64,000 nucleotides of DNA from Ariolimax columbianus (lineage: Eukaryota > Mollusca > Gastropoda > Stylommatophora > Arionidae): positions 34,415,936 through 34,479,935 of the forward strand of contig JAVGWX010000014.1 in NCBI GenBank assembly GCA_036924085.1, in the 5' to 3' direction. Under the pieces are notes generated by a model, which searched no databases, was not told the origin of the DNA, and saw only the letters and a program-made list of their open reading frames with translations. Positions 45,901-55,865 of this stretch are shown here, in pieces (the stretch's first letter is position 1; the number at the start of each line of letters is the position of its first letter). The translations under genes were made by a program, and so were the position numbers.

Positions 45901-46194
45901 TATGTGGGTCAACATGGCCTTCCAATCCCTATTAAAACAAGCCATTGTATAATATATGATATATTGGATCAAGATCATTCTTTCTAAACAGAACTCTACT
46001 TCACACTCAGTAGGCTTCTGGGATATGTGAAAAGATATGTGTTGAAAAGTCTTCTACCCTAGTAGGGTGATAAATTAACATTTGTAAATGAACATATATA
46101 CAGTTGTATCTATCTAGTTCTAATTTACTGTTTTATAAAAGACAAGCCACGGAAACATAACTATATACACAACAATTACACATTCATCGAGCCA

Positions 46195-46340
46195 TCCAGC
46201 CAGTTGGGCTGGCATTTGGTTTGCCTCAGTCACACCCTCTTAGCAAGATACATGGAAAGGAGGAGGCAGATAGATTAGCCAACAAAGGAGGAAGTAATGT
46301 CCTAAAACAGAGCTACATATGGAATGGATAAAAAGTAGCC
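46195..46340 (+). pseudogene. LINE RNase H remnant
   Basis: One frame reads GLPQSHPLSKIHGKEEADRL then ANKGGS, matching the last RNase H motif (SHC.I.GNEEADRLAK.G) of the LINE copies here. Nothing convincing lies beside it. It is a very short and old fragment. Confidence 0.6.
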
Positions 46341-46529
46341 TTAGAGACAGAGAACACACAGAATCTAACATAACAGATGTTAGAACAATCATAATCTAAC
46401 ATAGCAGATACTAGAACCAGGTAGCCGAATGCTTCAGCTATATGTAGTAAGTATTTTTACAACTTCCTGCGACTTACTAGTCCTGGGGGACTATACGAAT
46501 AATTAGGGTAGATTTTTAACTACAATTTT

Positions 46530-46690
46530 GTCCGAGCAGCGGGAGTTAAGTCTACTCTTTTCTATTACTAACTGCCAAGGTATTTTCAACGGGGATTTTT
46601 ACCAGAAAATCCAAGTTAAAAATGACGGTCTCCATCATGATTTGAACGCACAACCTTCGACACTCTAGGCCAATGAACCCCTCGTAATAT
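46530..46690 (-). mobile_element. tRNA-derived SINE (family S3), minus fragment
   Basis: gagcagcgggagttaagtc, aactgccaaggtattttca, ggtctccatcatgatttgaa and cgcacaaccttcgacactc follow the order of the minus-strand S3 copy at 22330-22560, diverged and lacking the 3' half. Confidence 0.65.
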
Positions 46691-46915
46691 ATTTCATGTG
46701 CATTTCTTGGTTTATGAGCGCATAATTAATGGAGTGGTAGAGCACTCGCTTTCCAAGGCAAAGGTACAAGGTTCAACTCCAGCTACCGGGACGCTTCAGT
46801 CGACCCAGCTGTATAGTGGGTTTGTTTGTAAATGGGTACATGATCAAATGAAAAGCAGCAAGGAAGGGAACTGGCCACCCCACCTCACACAAGCTGTGGC
46901 TTAGTACAATGAAGA
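46690..46915 (+). mobile_element. tRNA-derived SINE (family S4), plus copy
   Basis: The head has ggagtggtagagcactcgct (D-arm and anticodon-stem like) and a B box aggttcaactcc about 30 bp later. The body has gacccagctgtatagtggg, aatgggtacatgatca and aagggaactggccacccca. The minus copy at 52290-52475 shares the same order. Confidence 0.8.
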
Positions 46916-46977
46916 CTAACACTTCATGCCAGGAAGGAAGACTAACATCTGGTCAGGCAAAATATACTGATTAGACA

Positions 46978-47234
46978 TGTTAGTCATACTGATCAAGACC
47001 CTCACCTCAGCTTCCTCGTAGCCCTCCCTGGAAACGGGTTTTTTCATGGCAGCTTGGCTAACGTAGTGAGTGACACGCAGATGAAGCCTAGCATAGGACA
47101 ACCGCCCGGAGGACCACCATCATCAGCATGCTCGGGATATGAGGAAAGCTACTGCAACCCGCGACTTAGCATCCTTTTCAGGGCGCACAAAAGAGTAAAC
47201 CTACTCATTGTGGGCATTCGAAACAACAACATGC
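46978..47234 (-). mobile_element. Dispersed repeat R2, minus-strand copy
   Basis: On the plus strand it reads catactgatcaagaccctca, gagtgacacgcagatgaag, tagcataggacaaccgcc, gcatgctcgggatatgagg, cttttcagggcgcacaaaa and gtgggcattcgaaacaacaa. These are the exact reverse order of the R2 copy at 54786-55135. Confidence 0.87.
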
Positions 47235-47287
47235 CAGATGGCAGTTTTTGCTATAGGACTTGTTTTTTTAATTGGTTTTATGGATTA

Positions 47288-47312
47288 AGTAATAATAATA
47301 ATAATAATAATA
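47288..47312. repeat. (AAT)n microsatellite
   Basis: A run of taa/aat, about 25 bp, immediately before the SINE S3 copy. Confidence 0.9.
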
Positions 47313-47680
47313 AGGTAAGATGCCAGCCTCGGGTGCTGAAGATCACGGGTTCAAATCACGGTGGAGACAGATTTTTTCACATGAACTTTCTGTTATTTCC
47401 CTGAATCTCTGAGTAGTGGAGATCGGACGCCCGTGTGCAGTGTCATGTATGTTAAAAATCCCACAGCAGCTGGAAATCATAAAGAGTAGGCCACTGCCCG
47501 GGCTAAATTCTAAATTATGTTTAAAATTAACCCAACCTATTACGGGATCCTCGCCGGTGCTACGGAGTACATGCGTTGTGCTGAGATTCTAAAAAAAATA
47601 TGGAGAAGAACAGAGCAGTTATGGGTTAAACCGTGTGCAATTATGTTGATTCTCCAACTAAACTTAACTAAACTAATAAT
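47313..47680 (+). mobile_element. tRNA-derived SINE (family S3), full plus-strand copy
   Basis: The 5' part has a B box-like cacgggttcaaatcacggt. The body includes gatcggacgcccgtgtgcag, ccactgcccgggctaaatt, ctattacgggatcctcgcc and gggttaaaccgtgtgcaat. It ends in aactaaacttaactaaacta, a short version of the pentanucleotide tail seen at 21824-22195. Confidence 0.83.
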
Positions 47681-47689
47681 AATTCGTCC

Positions 47690-48354
47690 AGTTTGTCAAT
47701 AACGATCGCCAACATCATTCTATGTCATCCTGCTTCCTTAATGTCTCCATACTTCAAGTATTATTAAACAAACAATCGTCTGAAACAATCGTCTGAAACA
47801 ATCATCTCAGGGTCTAGAACGGATCAATCCAACTTACATGATTTCTTTGTTGAAAAATTAATTTGGCCTTCTTACAAATTGCAATTCGAACGGCCTCTTG
47901 GAACGAATTCTGTATGAATAGCGAAATTTCACTGTATGTGAACTCCGATCAAACCTCTGCAGATTTCAGACACCAACTGATCAACACATGTAAATTTGGT
48001 TATAACGGACATGTGGTCAAGTTGGAAAATCACTAAAACAATATAACATGTTCTCCAGGCCTGTCAATTCAATGGAAGGAACAGAGTGACAGCATAGCCC
48101 TTCTAGCCAAATTCAGTGATAAACTGTATGGTGATGAGAGGAACCAGAGACAGAGAGCATAGCCCTTCTAGCCAAATTCAGTGATAAACTGTATGGTGAT
48201 GAGAGGAACCATAGACAGAGAGCCACATTTATGAGTGAAATAGATGCAAATATTTGAGGCATAAACTGTTTGGTGACGAGAGAAAGCTGGGACAGACCAT
48301 CAAGTTCATACGGGAAATAGATGTTCTTAAGTAGCGGACAACAAAAAAGAAGAA
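47690..48354. other. No gene; one 65-bp tandem duplication
   Basis: The block agcatagcccttctagccaa occurs at 48091 and 48156, a two-copy repeat of 65 bp, with a diverged partial third (ataaactgtttggtgacgag) near 48262. Nothing else was recognised. Confidence 0.6.
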
Positions 48355-49395
48355 ACTAGCTCAGACAGACCCTAGCTCGCTTCTCTCTTCCACCCAGCCA
48401 CACTAGGTCAGACAGACCCGTGCTCTCATCTCCCTTCCACCCAGCCACACTAGCTTAGACAGACCTTTGCTCTCTTCTCCCTTCCACGCTAGCTTAGACA
48501 GACCCTTGCTCTCATCTCCCTTCCACACTAGCTTAGACAGACCTTTGCTCTCTTCTCCCTTCCACGCTAGCTTAGACAGACCCTTGCTCTCTTCTCCCTT
48601 CCACACTAGCTTAGACAGACCCTTGCTCTCATCTCCCTTCCACACTAGCTTAGACAGACCCTTGTTCTCTTCTCCCTTCCACCCAGCCACACTAGCTCAG
48701 ACAGACCCTAGCTCGCTTCTCCCTTCCACCCAGCCACACTAGCTTAGACAGACCTTTGCTCTCTTCTCCCTTCCACCCAGCCACACTAGCTTAGACAGAC
48801 CTTTGCTCTCTTTTCCCTTCCACACTAGCTTAGACAGACCCTTGCTCTCTTCTCCCTTCCACACTAGCTTAGACAGACCCTTGCTCTCTTCTCCCTTCCA
48901 CCCAGCCACACTAGCTTAGACAGACCCTTGCTCTCTTCTCCCTTCCACACTAGCTCAGACAGACCCTTGCTCTCTTCTCCCTTCCACACTAGCTCAGACA
49001 GACCCTTGCTCTCTTCTCCATTCCACCCAGCCACACTAGCTCAGACAAACCCGTGCTCTCATCTTGCTTTCACCTATCCACACTAGCTCAGACAGACCCA
49101 CGCTCTCTTCTCCCTTCCACACTAGCTCAGACAGACCCGTGCTCTCATCTCCCTTCCACCAAACCCCACTAGCTCAGACAGACCCTTGCTCTCATCTCCC
49201 TTCCACCAAGCCACACTAGCTCAGACAGATCCTTGCTCTCATCTCCCTTCCACCAAGCCACACTAGCTCAGACAGACCCGTGCTCTCATCTCCCTTCCAC
49301 CAAGCCACGCTAGCTCAGACCCGTGCTCTCATCTCCCTTCCACCAAGCCACATTAGCTCAGACAGACCCGTGCTCTCATCTCCCTTTCAACAAAT
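48355..49395. repeat. 39-bp minisatellite with 49-bp variants, about 24 copies
   Basis: Units contain agcttagacagacccttgct, then ctcttctcccttccacact: 39 bp, as at 48491 and 48530. Copies with an extra ccagccacac-type block are about 10 bp longer. Rightward copies use agctcag rather than agcttag. Confidence 0.94.
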
Positions 49396-49744
49396 CCCAC
49401 TCACAAACTAATCTACTGATCGCTCTGCACTAACCACAAACATAAATATATCTGAAAGAGCTGTTTATTCTGGAATGGGAAACAGAATGTAAATGTTTCA
49501 TGTGGTTTACGCACACCAGTGAAAATGTTGCTGCACAGCAGGGGTAGAGAAAACCTTATAAACATATTCACTACCATCAGCTGCTCACAGCACCAGTTAA
49601 AGTTAAAACAGCACATTCAGTTATCTTCACAATGACATGAATCATAAACATGTGTTAACAATTAAGAAAATGACAGCTTAATCTGTTCACTCGCTCCAGG
49701 GTGAAGAAGGTGGGAGCTAACAATGGTTCTATAGCATGTTGTTT
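49396..49744. other. No gene recognised
   Basis: Unique-looking sequence without coding or repeat signal. Confidence 0.45.
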
Positions 49745-50085
49745 TTGGCCTAGCTTGGCTTGGCTTCGTTCATTCTACCAAACCCTGAAATGGCTTAAGT
49801 AGCAGAATGTAGTCCAGAGAACGGAATGCGTTGTGTCGTAGTTTACAGATTGACTGTGATATTTGCACCTTTCGGCCCAACACATCCGACTTCAGCAAGC
49901 ATTTTTTGAGTACCAGGTTAGCATTCCCTCTTCGATCCCTTCTCCTTAGCCAGTCTGCCCTGCTGCAGCCTGTTATCCAGAATCACCGTGTGGAGGTGTA
50001 GAAGGGTCTTGGCAGCTCAGGTTCGCTGGCCCTGGCGCTAGCAGTCAGATATGGTTTGCTGACCACTACTGCTCAGCATCTTCAT
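49745..50085 (+). mobile_element. Dispersed repeat R1, near full-length plus copy
   Basis: It starts gcctagcttggcttggcttc and contains every block in order: gtagcagaatgtagtccaga, cgtagtttacagattgactg, tatttgcacctttcggccc, ccctcttcgatcccttctcc, gcagcctgttatccagaatc, gtgtggaggtgtagaaggg and ggccctggcgctagcagtc. No internal expansion is present. Confidence 0.9.
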
Positions 50086-50164
50086 GTTGTTTTAAATTTG
50101 TTAATGATTCCATGCAGGTCTGAATTAACACATAAACAGAATTCTTCTTCGGGGCACATATCCT

Positions 50165-50935
50165 AAAAAGAAGATTGTGATGTAGTTTACAGCGAGGCTG
50201 TGTTGCTTGCACCTTTCAGTCTCATTACATTACAGGGCAGCATTTAAGGGGACCAGGTGTGTGTTTCCTCTGCGACCTCTATTCACGTAGTCGGACTACA
50301 CAAGTGCAGGCTCTTACTAGACCAGGTGTCTGTTTCCTCTGTGACCTCTATTTACGTAGTCAGACTACACAAGTGCAGGCTCTTACTAGACCAGGTGCTC
50401 TTACTAGACCAGGTGTCTGTTTCCTCTGTGACCTCTATTTACGTAGTCAGACTACACAAGTGCAGGCTCTTACTAGACCAGGTGTCTGTTTCCTCTGCGA
50501 CCTCTATTCACGTAGTCAGACTACACGAGTGCAGGCTCTTACTAGACCAGGTGTGCATTTCCTCTGCGACCTCTATTCACGTAGTCAGACTACACGAGTG
50601 CAGGCTCTTACTAGACCAGGTGTCTGTTTCCTCTGTGACCTCTATTTACGTAGTCAGACTACACAAGTGCAGGCTCTTTCTAGACCAGGTGTCTGTTTCC
50701 TCTGCGACCTCTATTCACGTAGTCAGACTACACGAGTGCAGGCTCTTACTAGACCAGGTGTGCATTTCCTCTGCGACCTCTATTCACGTAGCCGGACTAC
50801 ACGAGTGCAGGCTCTTTCCAGAGCTGCATTTTGGAGGCAGAATAGGGTGTTGGTCAGCTATGGTTCACTGACTATGATGCAAGTAACCATCTATGAGATG
50901 CTGGCTGCTGTCAGCTCATTGGCTGCTGGGTCTTA
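50165..50935 (+). mobile_element. Dispersed repeat R1, plus copy with 69-bp expansion
   Basis: The left part (gtagtttacagcgaggctgt, ttgcacctttcagtc) is the R1 5' half. The right part (gctgcattttggaggcagaa, ggtgttggtcagctatggtt) is a diverged R1 3' half. Between them the middle block is amplified (50240-50815). Confidence 0.78.
50240..50815. repeat. 69-bp minisatellite inside R1
   Basis: The unit accaggtgtctgtttcctct, then gtgacctctatttacgtagt and cagactacacaagtgcaggc, recurs every 69 bp (50308, 50377 and onward), about eight copies. It matches the R1 middle segment (gtaccaggttagcattccct ... tctgccctgctgcagcctg, about 70 bp). Two plus-strand frames are open for over 200 codons because 69 is a multiple of three. 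Confidence 0.9.
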
Positions 50936-50994
50936 GGCCATGATAGCACAGATTAAGCATGTTCTGAAGGCATCAATCTTCTTCCTCTTCTTCT

Positions 50995-51145
50995 GCATTC
51001 GTTCTCAATCTCTTGCTACCAAGCCCTGAACAGGACCGTGCAAGTAGCAGGATGTAGTCTGTAGAACGGAATGTGTTTTGTCGCTAGTTTACAGCTTGAC
51101 TGCGATATTTGCACCTTTCGGTCAGACACATCCGTCTTCGTCAGA
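50995..51145 (+). mobile_element. Dispersed repeat R1, 5' part
   Basis: ttcgttctcaatctcttgct, ccctgaacaggaccgtgcaa, gtagcaggatgtagtctgta and gcttgactgcgatatttgc are the first R1 blocks, ending after cacatccgtcttcgtcag. Confidence 0.87.
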
Positions 51146-51621
51146 AAGGCATCAGCAAAACAGAGTCATCAAACAATGAAAAATGTATTTTCAATACATT
51201 TGATAATTCAAAATGATTATTGGTTGGAAATATGTATGTAAACTCTACTGGATTTGGATCAAATAAAAGATGCTAAATGTTCACACCTTCCAAATTTGAA
51301 GGGATGCTGACATGTGGCACAACATGGAAGTTCTTTTTCCACAACATTCTGTCAGCTGTCATGATCATGATGTGGGGAAAATTAGCACCTAGCACTGCAT
51401 ATAGGATCAAATCCATTTATTTCCCTGTGGATTTTATCTAATGTTATTTTAATTTCAAAACTGGAGTATAGTTTAGTATTGTCTCTATTCTGAATGACAT
51501 GTTTCTGGTGGGGGAAGGCAACACAATCATTTCAGTGCTTAGAGCATCTAAGGGCTTTAAGCCATCCTGATTCCATTAATAATGTATGTCAGCAGGAACT
51601 TTACACTCCTGGGTAGGAAGT
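51146..51621. other. No gene recognised
   Basis: AT-rich, unique-looking sequence with no recognised feature. Confidence 0.45.
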
Positions 51622-51918
51622 CGCTCTAGTCGTGAGGTAAGGCACTCGCCTCTCAAAGAGAGGCGTGGGTTCGAGCCCCGTAGGTTTCAAGGAACCCATG
51701 GTCGCAAAGGAGGTAGGACGAGAGTGCCTGCATCCTGAATTACCTCCAGTCGTCTTCACTTATGTCTAGCCACGTCCAAGGTAGCTTTGGACCAGAGAGT
51801 GAGGTTGATGACCAGTGCAGGTTCTTCCTCACTATAATCCAAATACAGCGTAAGTTACATCATCAAGACAAAACCATCTAATGGTGTCACATCATCGCTT
51901 GCGATGGGCAACTAACTT
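51622..51918 (+). mobile_element. tRNA-derived SINE (family S2), copy 3
   Basis: The best-preserved head of the family: ctagtcgtgaggtaaggcac (D arm) and gtgggttcgagccccg (perfect B box) about 40 bp later. The body blocks match 2063 and 14803. This copy supports a pol III, type II tRNA (Ser/Leu-like) origin. Confidence 0.88.
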
Positions 51919-52289
51919 TTTTAAAACAATGCTCCTGGGCAGGTTCAACCAAGCCAAACAGGTCACTGGGGGTGGAAGGTCAGTACAAGAGGGCACAGCA
52001 GGCCCTCCATTTATAGAGGCTTGAGACAGGGCTAAGAATCCAAATTTATCATAAACAAATTGTTATAGAAACTACAATGGAATCTAAAACATCAATAATA
52101 CCTGCACAATTCACTCAAGAAGATGGCCCAAAACAGGAATCGGTGGAGTCAGCTCAGTCCTATGTTCCGAGGAGGACCAGTAGGAATAAATTATGTACTT
52201 GAGACATTACAAAGTTTATGAAGCCACGTATTATATACAGGTAAATGTAATCCCATAACAGACACCACTGTCAGGATAGAGTGTTAGAA
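51919..52289. other. No gene recognised
   Basis: Unique-looking sequence between two SINEs. Confidence 0.45.
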
Positions 52290-52475
52290 ACGTAATTGTA
52301 CGAGGTCACAGCTTGTTCATGATGTGGGGTGGCCAGTTCCCTTCCTTCCTTAACAGTAAGCAAGGTACTCATTTACAGCTGGGATGGCTTCAACATGCCA
52401 GTAATGGGTGCTGAACCCTGTACATGTTCCACAAAAAACTTGTACTCTACCACTATGCTAATATATAATATACAT
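52290..52475 (-). mobile_element. tRNA-derived SINE (family S4), minus copy
   Basis: On the minus strand tagcatagtggtagagtaca is followed by a B box-like agggttcagcaccc, then atcccagctgtaaatgagta and aagggaactggccacccca, matching the plus copy at 46690-46915. Confidence 0.78.
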
Positions 52476-52644
52476 GTATTATATTACATGTACAACTAAG
52501 AGTGGAAATTATACCAAAATAATTATATTCTTTATTTGCTGGTTGGTCACATCAAATTATCCTAGAAAAAATTATTCAGTTTCACACAGAAATTATCAAA
52601 TGCCTCCACAGAAAATGAATCTGTGTCCCACAAAAAAAACTGCA

Positions 52645-52752
52645 TGCTCAGGATGTGAGGAAAGCTACAACAACCAGCAACTTAACGTCCTTTTCAGGGC
52701 ACACAAAAGAGTAAACTTACGCATTGTGGGCATTAAACAAAAAACAACAACC
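52645..52752 (-). mobile_element. Dispersed repeat R2, minus-strand 5' fragment
   Basis: catgctcaggatgtgaggaa, cttaacgtccttttcaggg, cacacaaaagagtaaactta and cattgtgggcatt match the R2 5' part on the minus strand, as at 47130-47234. The region 52753-52974 after it shows nothing recognised. Confidence 0.82.
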
Positions 52753-52974
52753 CATAAAATTATCCCATGGTGCGCGGAAAATTAATGCAGGACCCCGTAA
52801 CAAACCATCAAGTGTTCCACAACAACTATTCTGGGGCACACAGACAATGCTGCGGGGGTCGCACATAAAAAATATCCCCCATCACACAGAAAATAATGAC
52901 ATTTCCCACAAATGGTCCAGTGACTGGAGTTTTTAACCCAGCGGTGCAACATCAAGAGATACTAGGAATGGCCA

Positions 52975-53165
52975 CTTTTAACCTTTCCTCTACAGCCATG
53001 TCAGTTTGTGAATGAAAATTCTTCAATGTTGAGGTATTTTAGACAGCTATCTATATGAACAGAGCAAGTGGCGGAGTGCTTGTGTATCACATCAATGGGA
53101 CTGAGGTCACACTCTAATCATGGCAAGCTACATTCTTCCAAGATGTAAACTGGTACCTGACTACT
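52975..53165 (+). mobile_element. Repeated ~190-bp segment (S6), copy 1, possible SINE
   Basis: About 95% identical to 55550-55740 over caatgttgaggtattttaga, agcaagtggcggagtgcttg, gggactgaggtcacactcta and gtaaactggtacctgactac. The part tggcggagtgc fits a pol III A box at 10 of 11 positions; the B box is weak. Both copies are followed by a 22-bp array, so a duplicated unit is as likely as two SINE insertions. Confidence 0.65.
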
Positions 53166-53395
53166 ACAGTCAGGGAAGATGAGGCAGCCAGGTATGGAAG
53201 AGAAGGGAGCCAGAAAGAAAAGTAAAGATAACAGGAAGAAAAGTAAAGGTAGCCAGGAAGGGAAAACAAGACAGCCAGGAAAGGAAGACAAGGCAGTCAG
53301 GAAGGGAAGACAAGGCAGTCAGGAAGGGAAGACAAGGCAGCCAGGAAGGGAAGACAAGGTAACCAGGAAGAAAAGTCAAGGCATAAAAAGTAAAC
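53166..53395. repeat. 22-bp minisatellite
   Basis: The unit aggcagtcaggaagggaaga plus ca recurs every 22 bp, as at 53291 and 53313, with diverged outer copies. A related array follows the second S6 copy (55745-55865). Confidence 0.88.
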
Positions 53396-53610
53396 AAAAT
53401 GTTAAATCATAAAAAGTAAACATAATGTAAAATCATAAAAAGTAAACATAGCGTAAAATCATAAAAAGAAACATAGTGTAAAATCAATAAAAGTAAACAT
53501 AGCATAAAATCATAAAAAGTAATAATAATGCAAAATCATAAAAAGTGAACATAATGTAAAATCATAAGAGGTAAACATAATTTACAATTTTTAGAAGTAA
53601 ACATAATATG
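53396..53610. repeat. 26-bp AT-rich minisatellite
   Basis: The unit aaaatcataaaaagtaaaca plus taatgt is repeated about eight times with small changes. Confidence 0.88.
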
Positions 53611-53829
53611 AGTAAATAGAAAAAGAGATGGCACGATGGAAGAACATGGTATGCCTGATATTTAGCATTCTTGTGCAGGTCTTGAAATTAACTGTTGGGA
53701 GGGATGATATAACCCCTTTATCTGTGGACTGGTAGCTCTGACAGCCTCTCGGACAAAAGCACAAGTTTTCCTCAGTTTTTGTGGTATTGTGTATGGTGGG
53801 GTGCGGCGGGAGCAGCTGGTTTTGTAGGA

Positions 53830-54040
53830 CGGTTTGTCCTGGGTCGGGAGGTACTCGACTGATTCCTAAAGGCATTGACAAAATCCGCAATTTGGTTCAT
53901 GCAGCAGGCCTATTCTATTCAAATGTTTGTTGAGAGGGGCATTTCCTGTTTCCAGCTTGAAAAACTCGTCCCCCCCCCCCCCCCCCCATTTCTTGGCTGG
54001 GTCCAGGGGATCTGATTTTGCTTGGTGTCTAAATATATTC
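53830..54040 (-). pseudogene. LINE C-terminal remnant
   Basis: The minus strand reads LETGNAPLNKHLNRIGL then HEPNCGFCQCL, similar to the 'R.GH..LN.HL.RIGL...P.C.CQ' region after RNase H in Jockey-like LINEs. A shifted frame continues with ESVEYLPTQDK. A C run (G on the coding strand) of about 18 bp lies just upstream, near 53970-53988. Confidence 0.5.
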
Positions 54041-54229
54041 GGACTGTCTGGGATGTGGCCCACTGATTTAGCCATTCCTGTCTATAGTTTTCCAGGATCT
54101 AAATGTCTGTACTGTGTTGCCAGGTAATGGCTGTGGTAGTGCATTGGTAAGGATAAAATAGGAACAAATGACGTATGTTTTCTTAGATTTTTGGTGTGTG
54201 ACTAACAAAGCAGACATTGGCCACTGTGA

Positions 54230-54780
54230 GAATCTTATACCATAGTGGTTAGATCATGCTCTCAGTGTGGCAGTCAACATATTCTAGTCTCTGTCACACA
54301 CAGGAAGCCTTCTACCCTTAGCGGTAAGAATATGCTCTCAGTGTAGCATTGGTCCTATTTTAGTCTCTGTCACACACAGGGAGCCTTCTACCCTAGGGTG
54401 GTAAGACTATGCTCTCAGTGTAGCAGTGGTCCTATTCTAGTCTCTGTCACATTCATCAAGTCTTCTACCCTAGAGTGGTAAGACTATGCTCTCAGTGTAG
54501 CAGTGGTCCTATTCTAATCTCAGTCGGACATAGCGAGTCTTCTACTCTTAGTGGTAAGACTATGCACTCAGTGTAGCAGTGGTCCTATTCTAGTCTCTGT
54601 CACACACATGGAGTCTTCTACTCTTAGTGGTAAGACTATGCTCTCAGTGTAGCAGTGGTCCTATTCTAGTCTCTGTCACACACATATGGAGTCTTCTACT
54701 CTTAGTGGTAAGACTATGCTCTCAGTGTAGCAGTCATCATATTCTAGTCTCTTTCACACACAGGGAGTCTTCTACCCTAG
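54230..54780. repeat. ~76-bp array of tRNA-like units
   Basis: Units contain tagtggtaagactatgctct, then cagtgtagcagtggtccta and ttctagtctctgtcacacac, about 74-76 bp, seven to eight copies. The first unit, accatagtggttagatcatg...tattctagtctctgtc, has the spacing of a tRNA A-box and B-box pair; taccatagtgg fits the A box at 10 of 11 positions. A related single unit lies at 55145-55205. The unit length is close to a tRNA, suggesting a tandemly amplified tRNA-like or SINE head. Confidence 0.8.
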
Positions 54781-54785
54781 TATTA

Positions 54786-55135
54786 TGTTGTTGTTTCGAA
54801 TGCCTACAATGAGTAGGTTACTCTTATGTGCGCCCTGAAAAGGGCATTAAGTGACAGGTTGTAGTAGCTTTCCTCACATCTTGAGCGATGAAGTGGAACT
54901 GTGTCCTCCAGGCGGTTGTGCTATGCTTGACTTCATCTGCATGTCGCTCACTACTACGGAGATCACGTTGAACCTCACCTTGTTAGCCAGTTAGCCAGAC
55001 TGTTGTCCTCGACAACAGCCCGTTTCCAGGACGACCAACGAAGAGGTCAGGTGAGGGTCTTGGCCGGTATATTTCTCCTGACCCTGGCTAGCATTCCCTG
55101 ATCAGTGTGTTTTGCCTGACCAGACGTTAGCCTCA
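54786..55135 (+). mobile_element. Dispersed repeat R2, full-length plus copy
   Basis: gttgttgtttcgaatgccta, gtgcgccctgaaaagggcat, cctccaggcggttgtgctat, catctgcatgtcgctcacta, caccttgttagccag, agcccgtttccaggacgac, gtgagggtcttggcc, ctgaccctggctagcattcc and gttttgcctgaccagacg. This is the most complete copy of the family in the window. Confidence 0.88.
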
Positions 55136-55205
55136 TCGTCCCACTCTAGAGTGGTAAGACTATGCTCTCATTGTGGAGGTCGTCCTATTCTAGTCTCAGT
55201 CACAC

Positions 55206-55549
55206 AAACATGTCCAGAAACCACTAGGATAAAATGGTGCGCTGAATTAGGATTCTGGATTGTGCACTATTGTAGTGAAAGCAATGAACTCCCTTCACTT
55301 CATTTGGCCTGCTGCCATTATGTGTGCTGTGCTCCAATTCACCACTTCCATTACGGCTTCAATTGCTCCTCACCAAAGCTGTCTTAGGTCGACCTCTATT
55401 TCACAATACACATTACTTTACATGTTCAAAATGACAAAGGAAAGGTGTGTGTGGGGAGAGCAACAATTTCATTTTAAAGCAGAGTGTTACACAAACCGCA
55501 TGCACTTAAATGATTTGACACAGGCTTCCTGCAATAATGGCCACAACCT
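55206..55549. other. No gene recognised
   Basis: Small overlapping open frames only, none with family features. Confidence 0.45.
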
Positions 55550-55740
55550 TTAACCTTTCCCCTATAGCTTTGTCAGTTTGTGAATGAAAATTCTTCAATG
55601 TTGAGGTATTTTAGACAGCTATCTATTTGAACAGAGCAAGTGGCGGAGTGCTTGTCTATCACATCAATGGGACTGAGGTCACACTCTAATCATGGCAAAC
55701 TACATTCTTCCAAGATGTAAACTGGTACCTGACTACTAAA
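55550..55740 (+). mobile_element. Repeated ~190-bp segment (S6), copy 2
   Basis: Second copy of the segment at 52975-53165, in the same orientation and 2.58 kb away, with only scattered substitutions (for example tatctatttgaac versus tatctatatgaac). Confidence 0.7.
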
Positions 55741-55744
55741 AATT

Positions 55745-55865
55745 GGGAAGGCAAGACAGCCAGAGAAGATGAGGCAGCCAGGTAGGGAAGACTGGACAAC
55801 AAGGAAGGGAAAAGAAGGCAGCCAGAAAGAAAAGATAAGCGAGTCAGGAAGTGAAGATGGGATAG
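55745..55865. repeat. 22-bp-type array after S6 copy 2
   Basis: Diverged units of the aggcagccaggaagggaaga type, corresponding to the array at 53166-53395 but shorter. Confidence 0.8.

Noticed and set aside
46741..46810. Functional tRNA gene
   Set aside because: D-arm and T-arm-like parts are present, but the acceptor stem does not pair and the element continues into a body shared with another copy, so it is a SINE.
50257..50936. Two overlapping 200-residue repeat proteins
   Set aside because: Both come from the 69-bp R1-derived array in different frames. The array origin explains the openness.
53960..53990. Poly-C run as a functional motif
   Set aside because: A simple homopolymer in a decayed LINE region; slippage is the simplest explanation.
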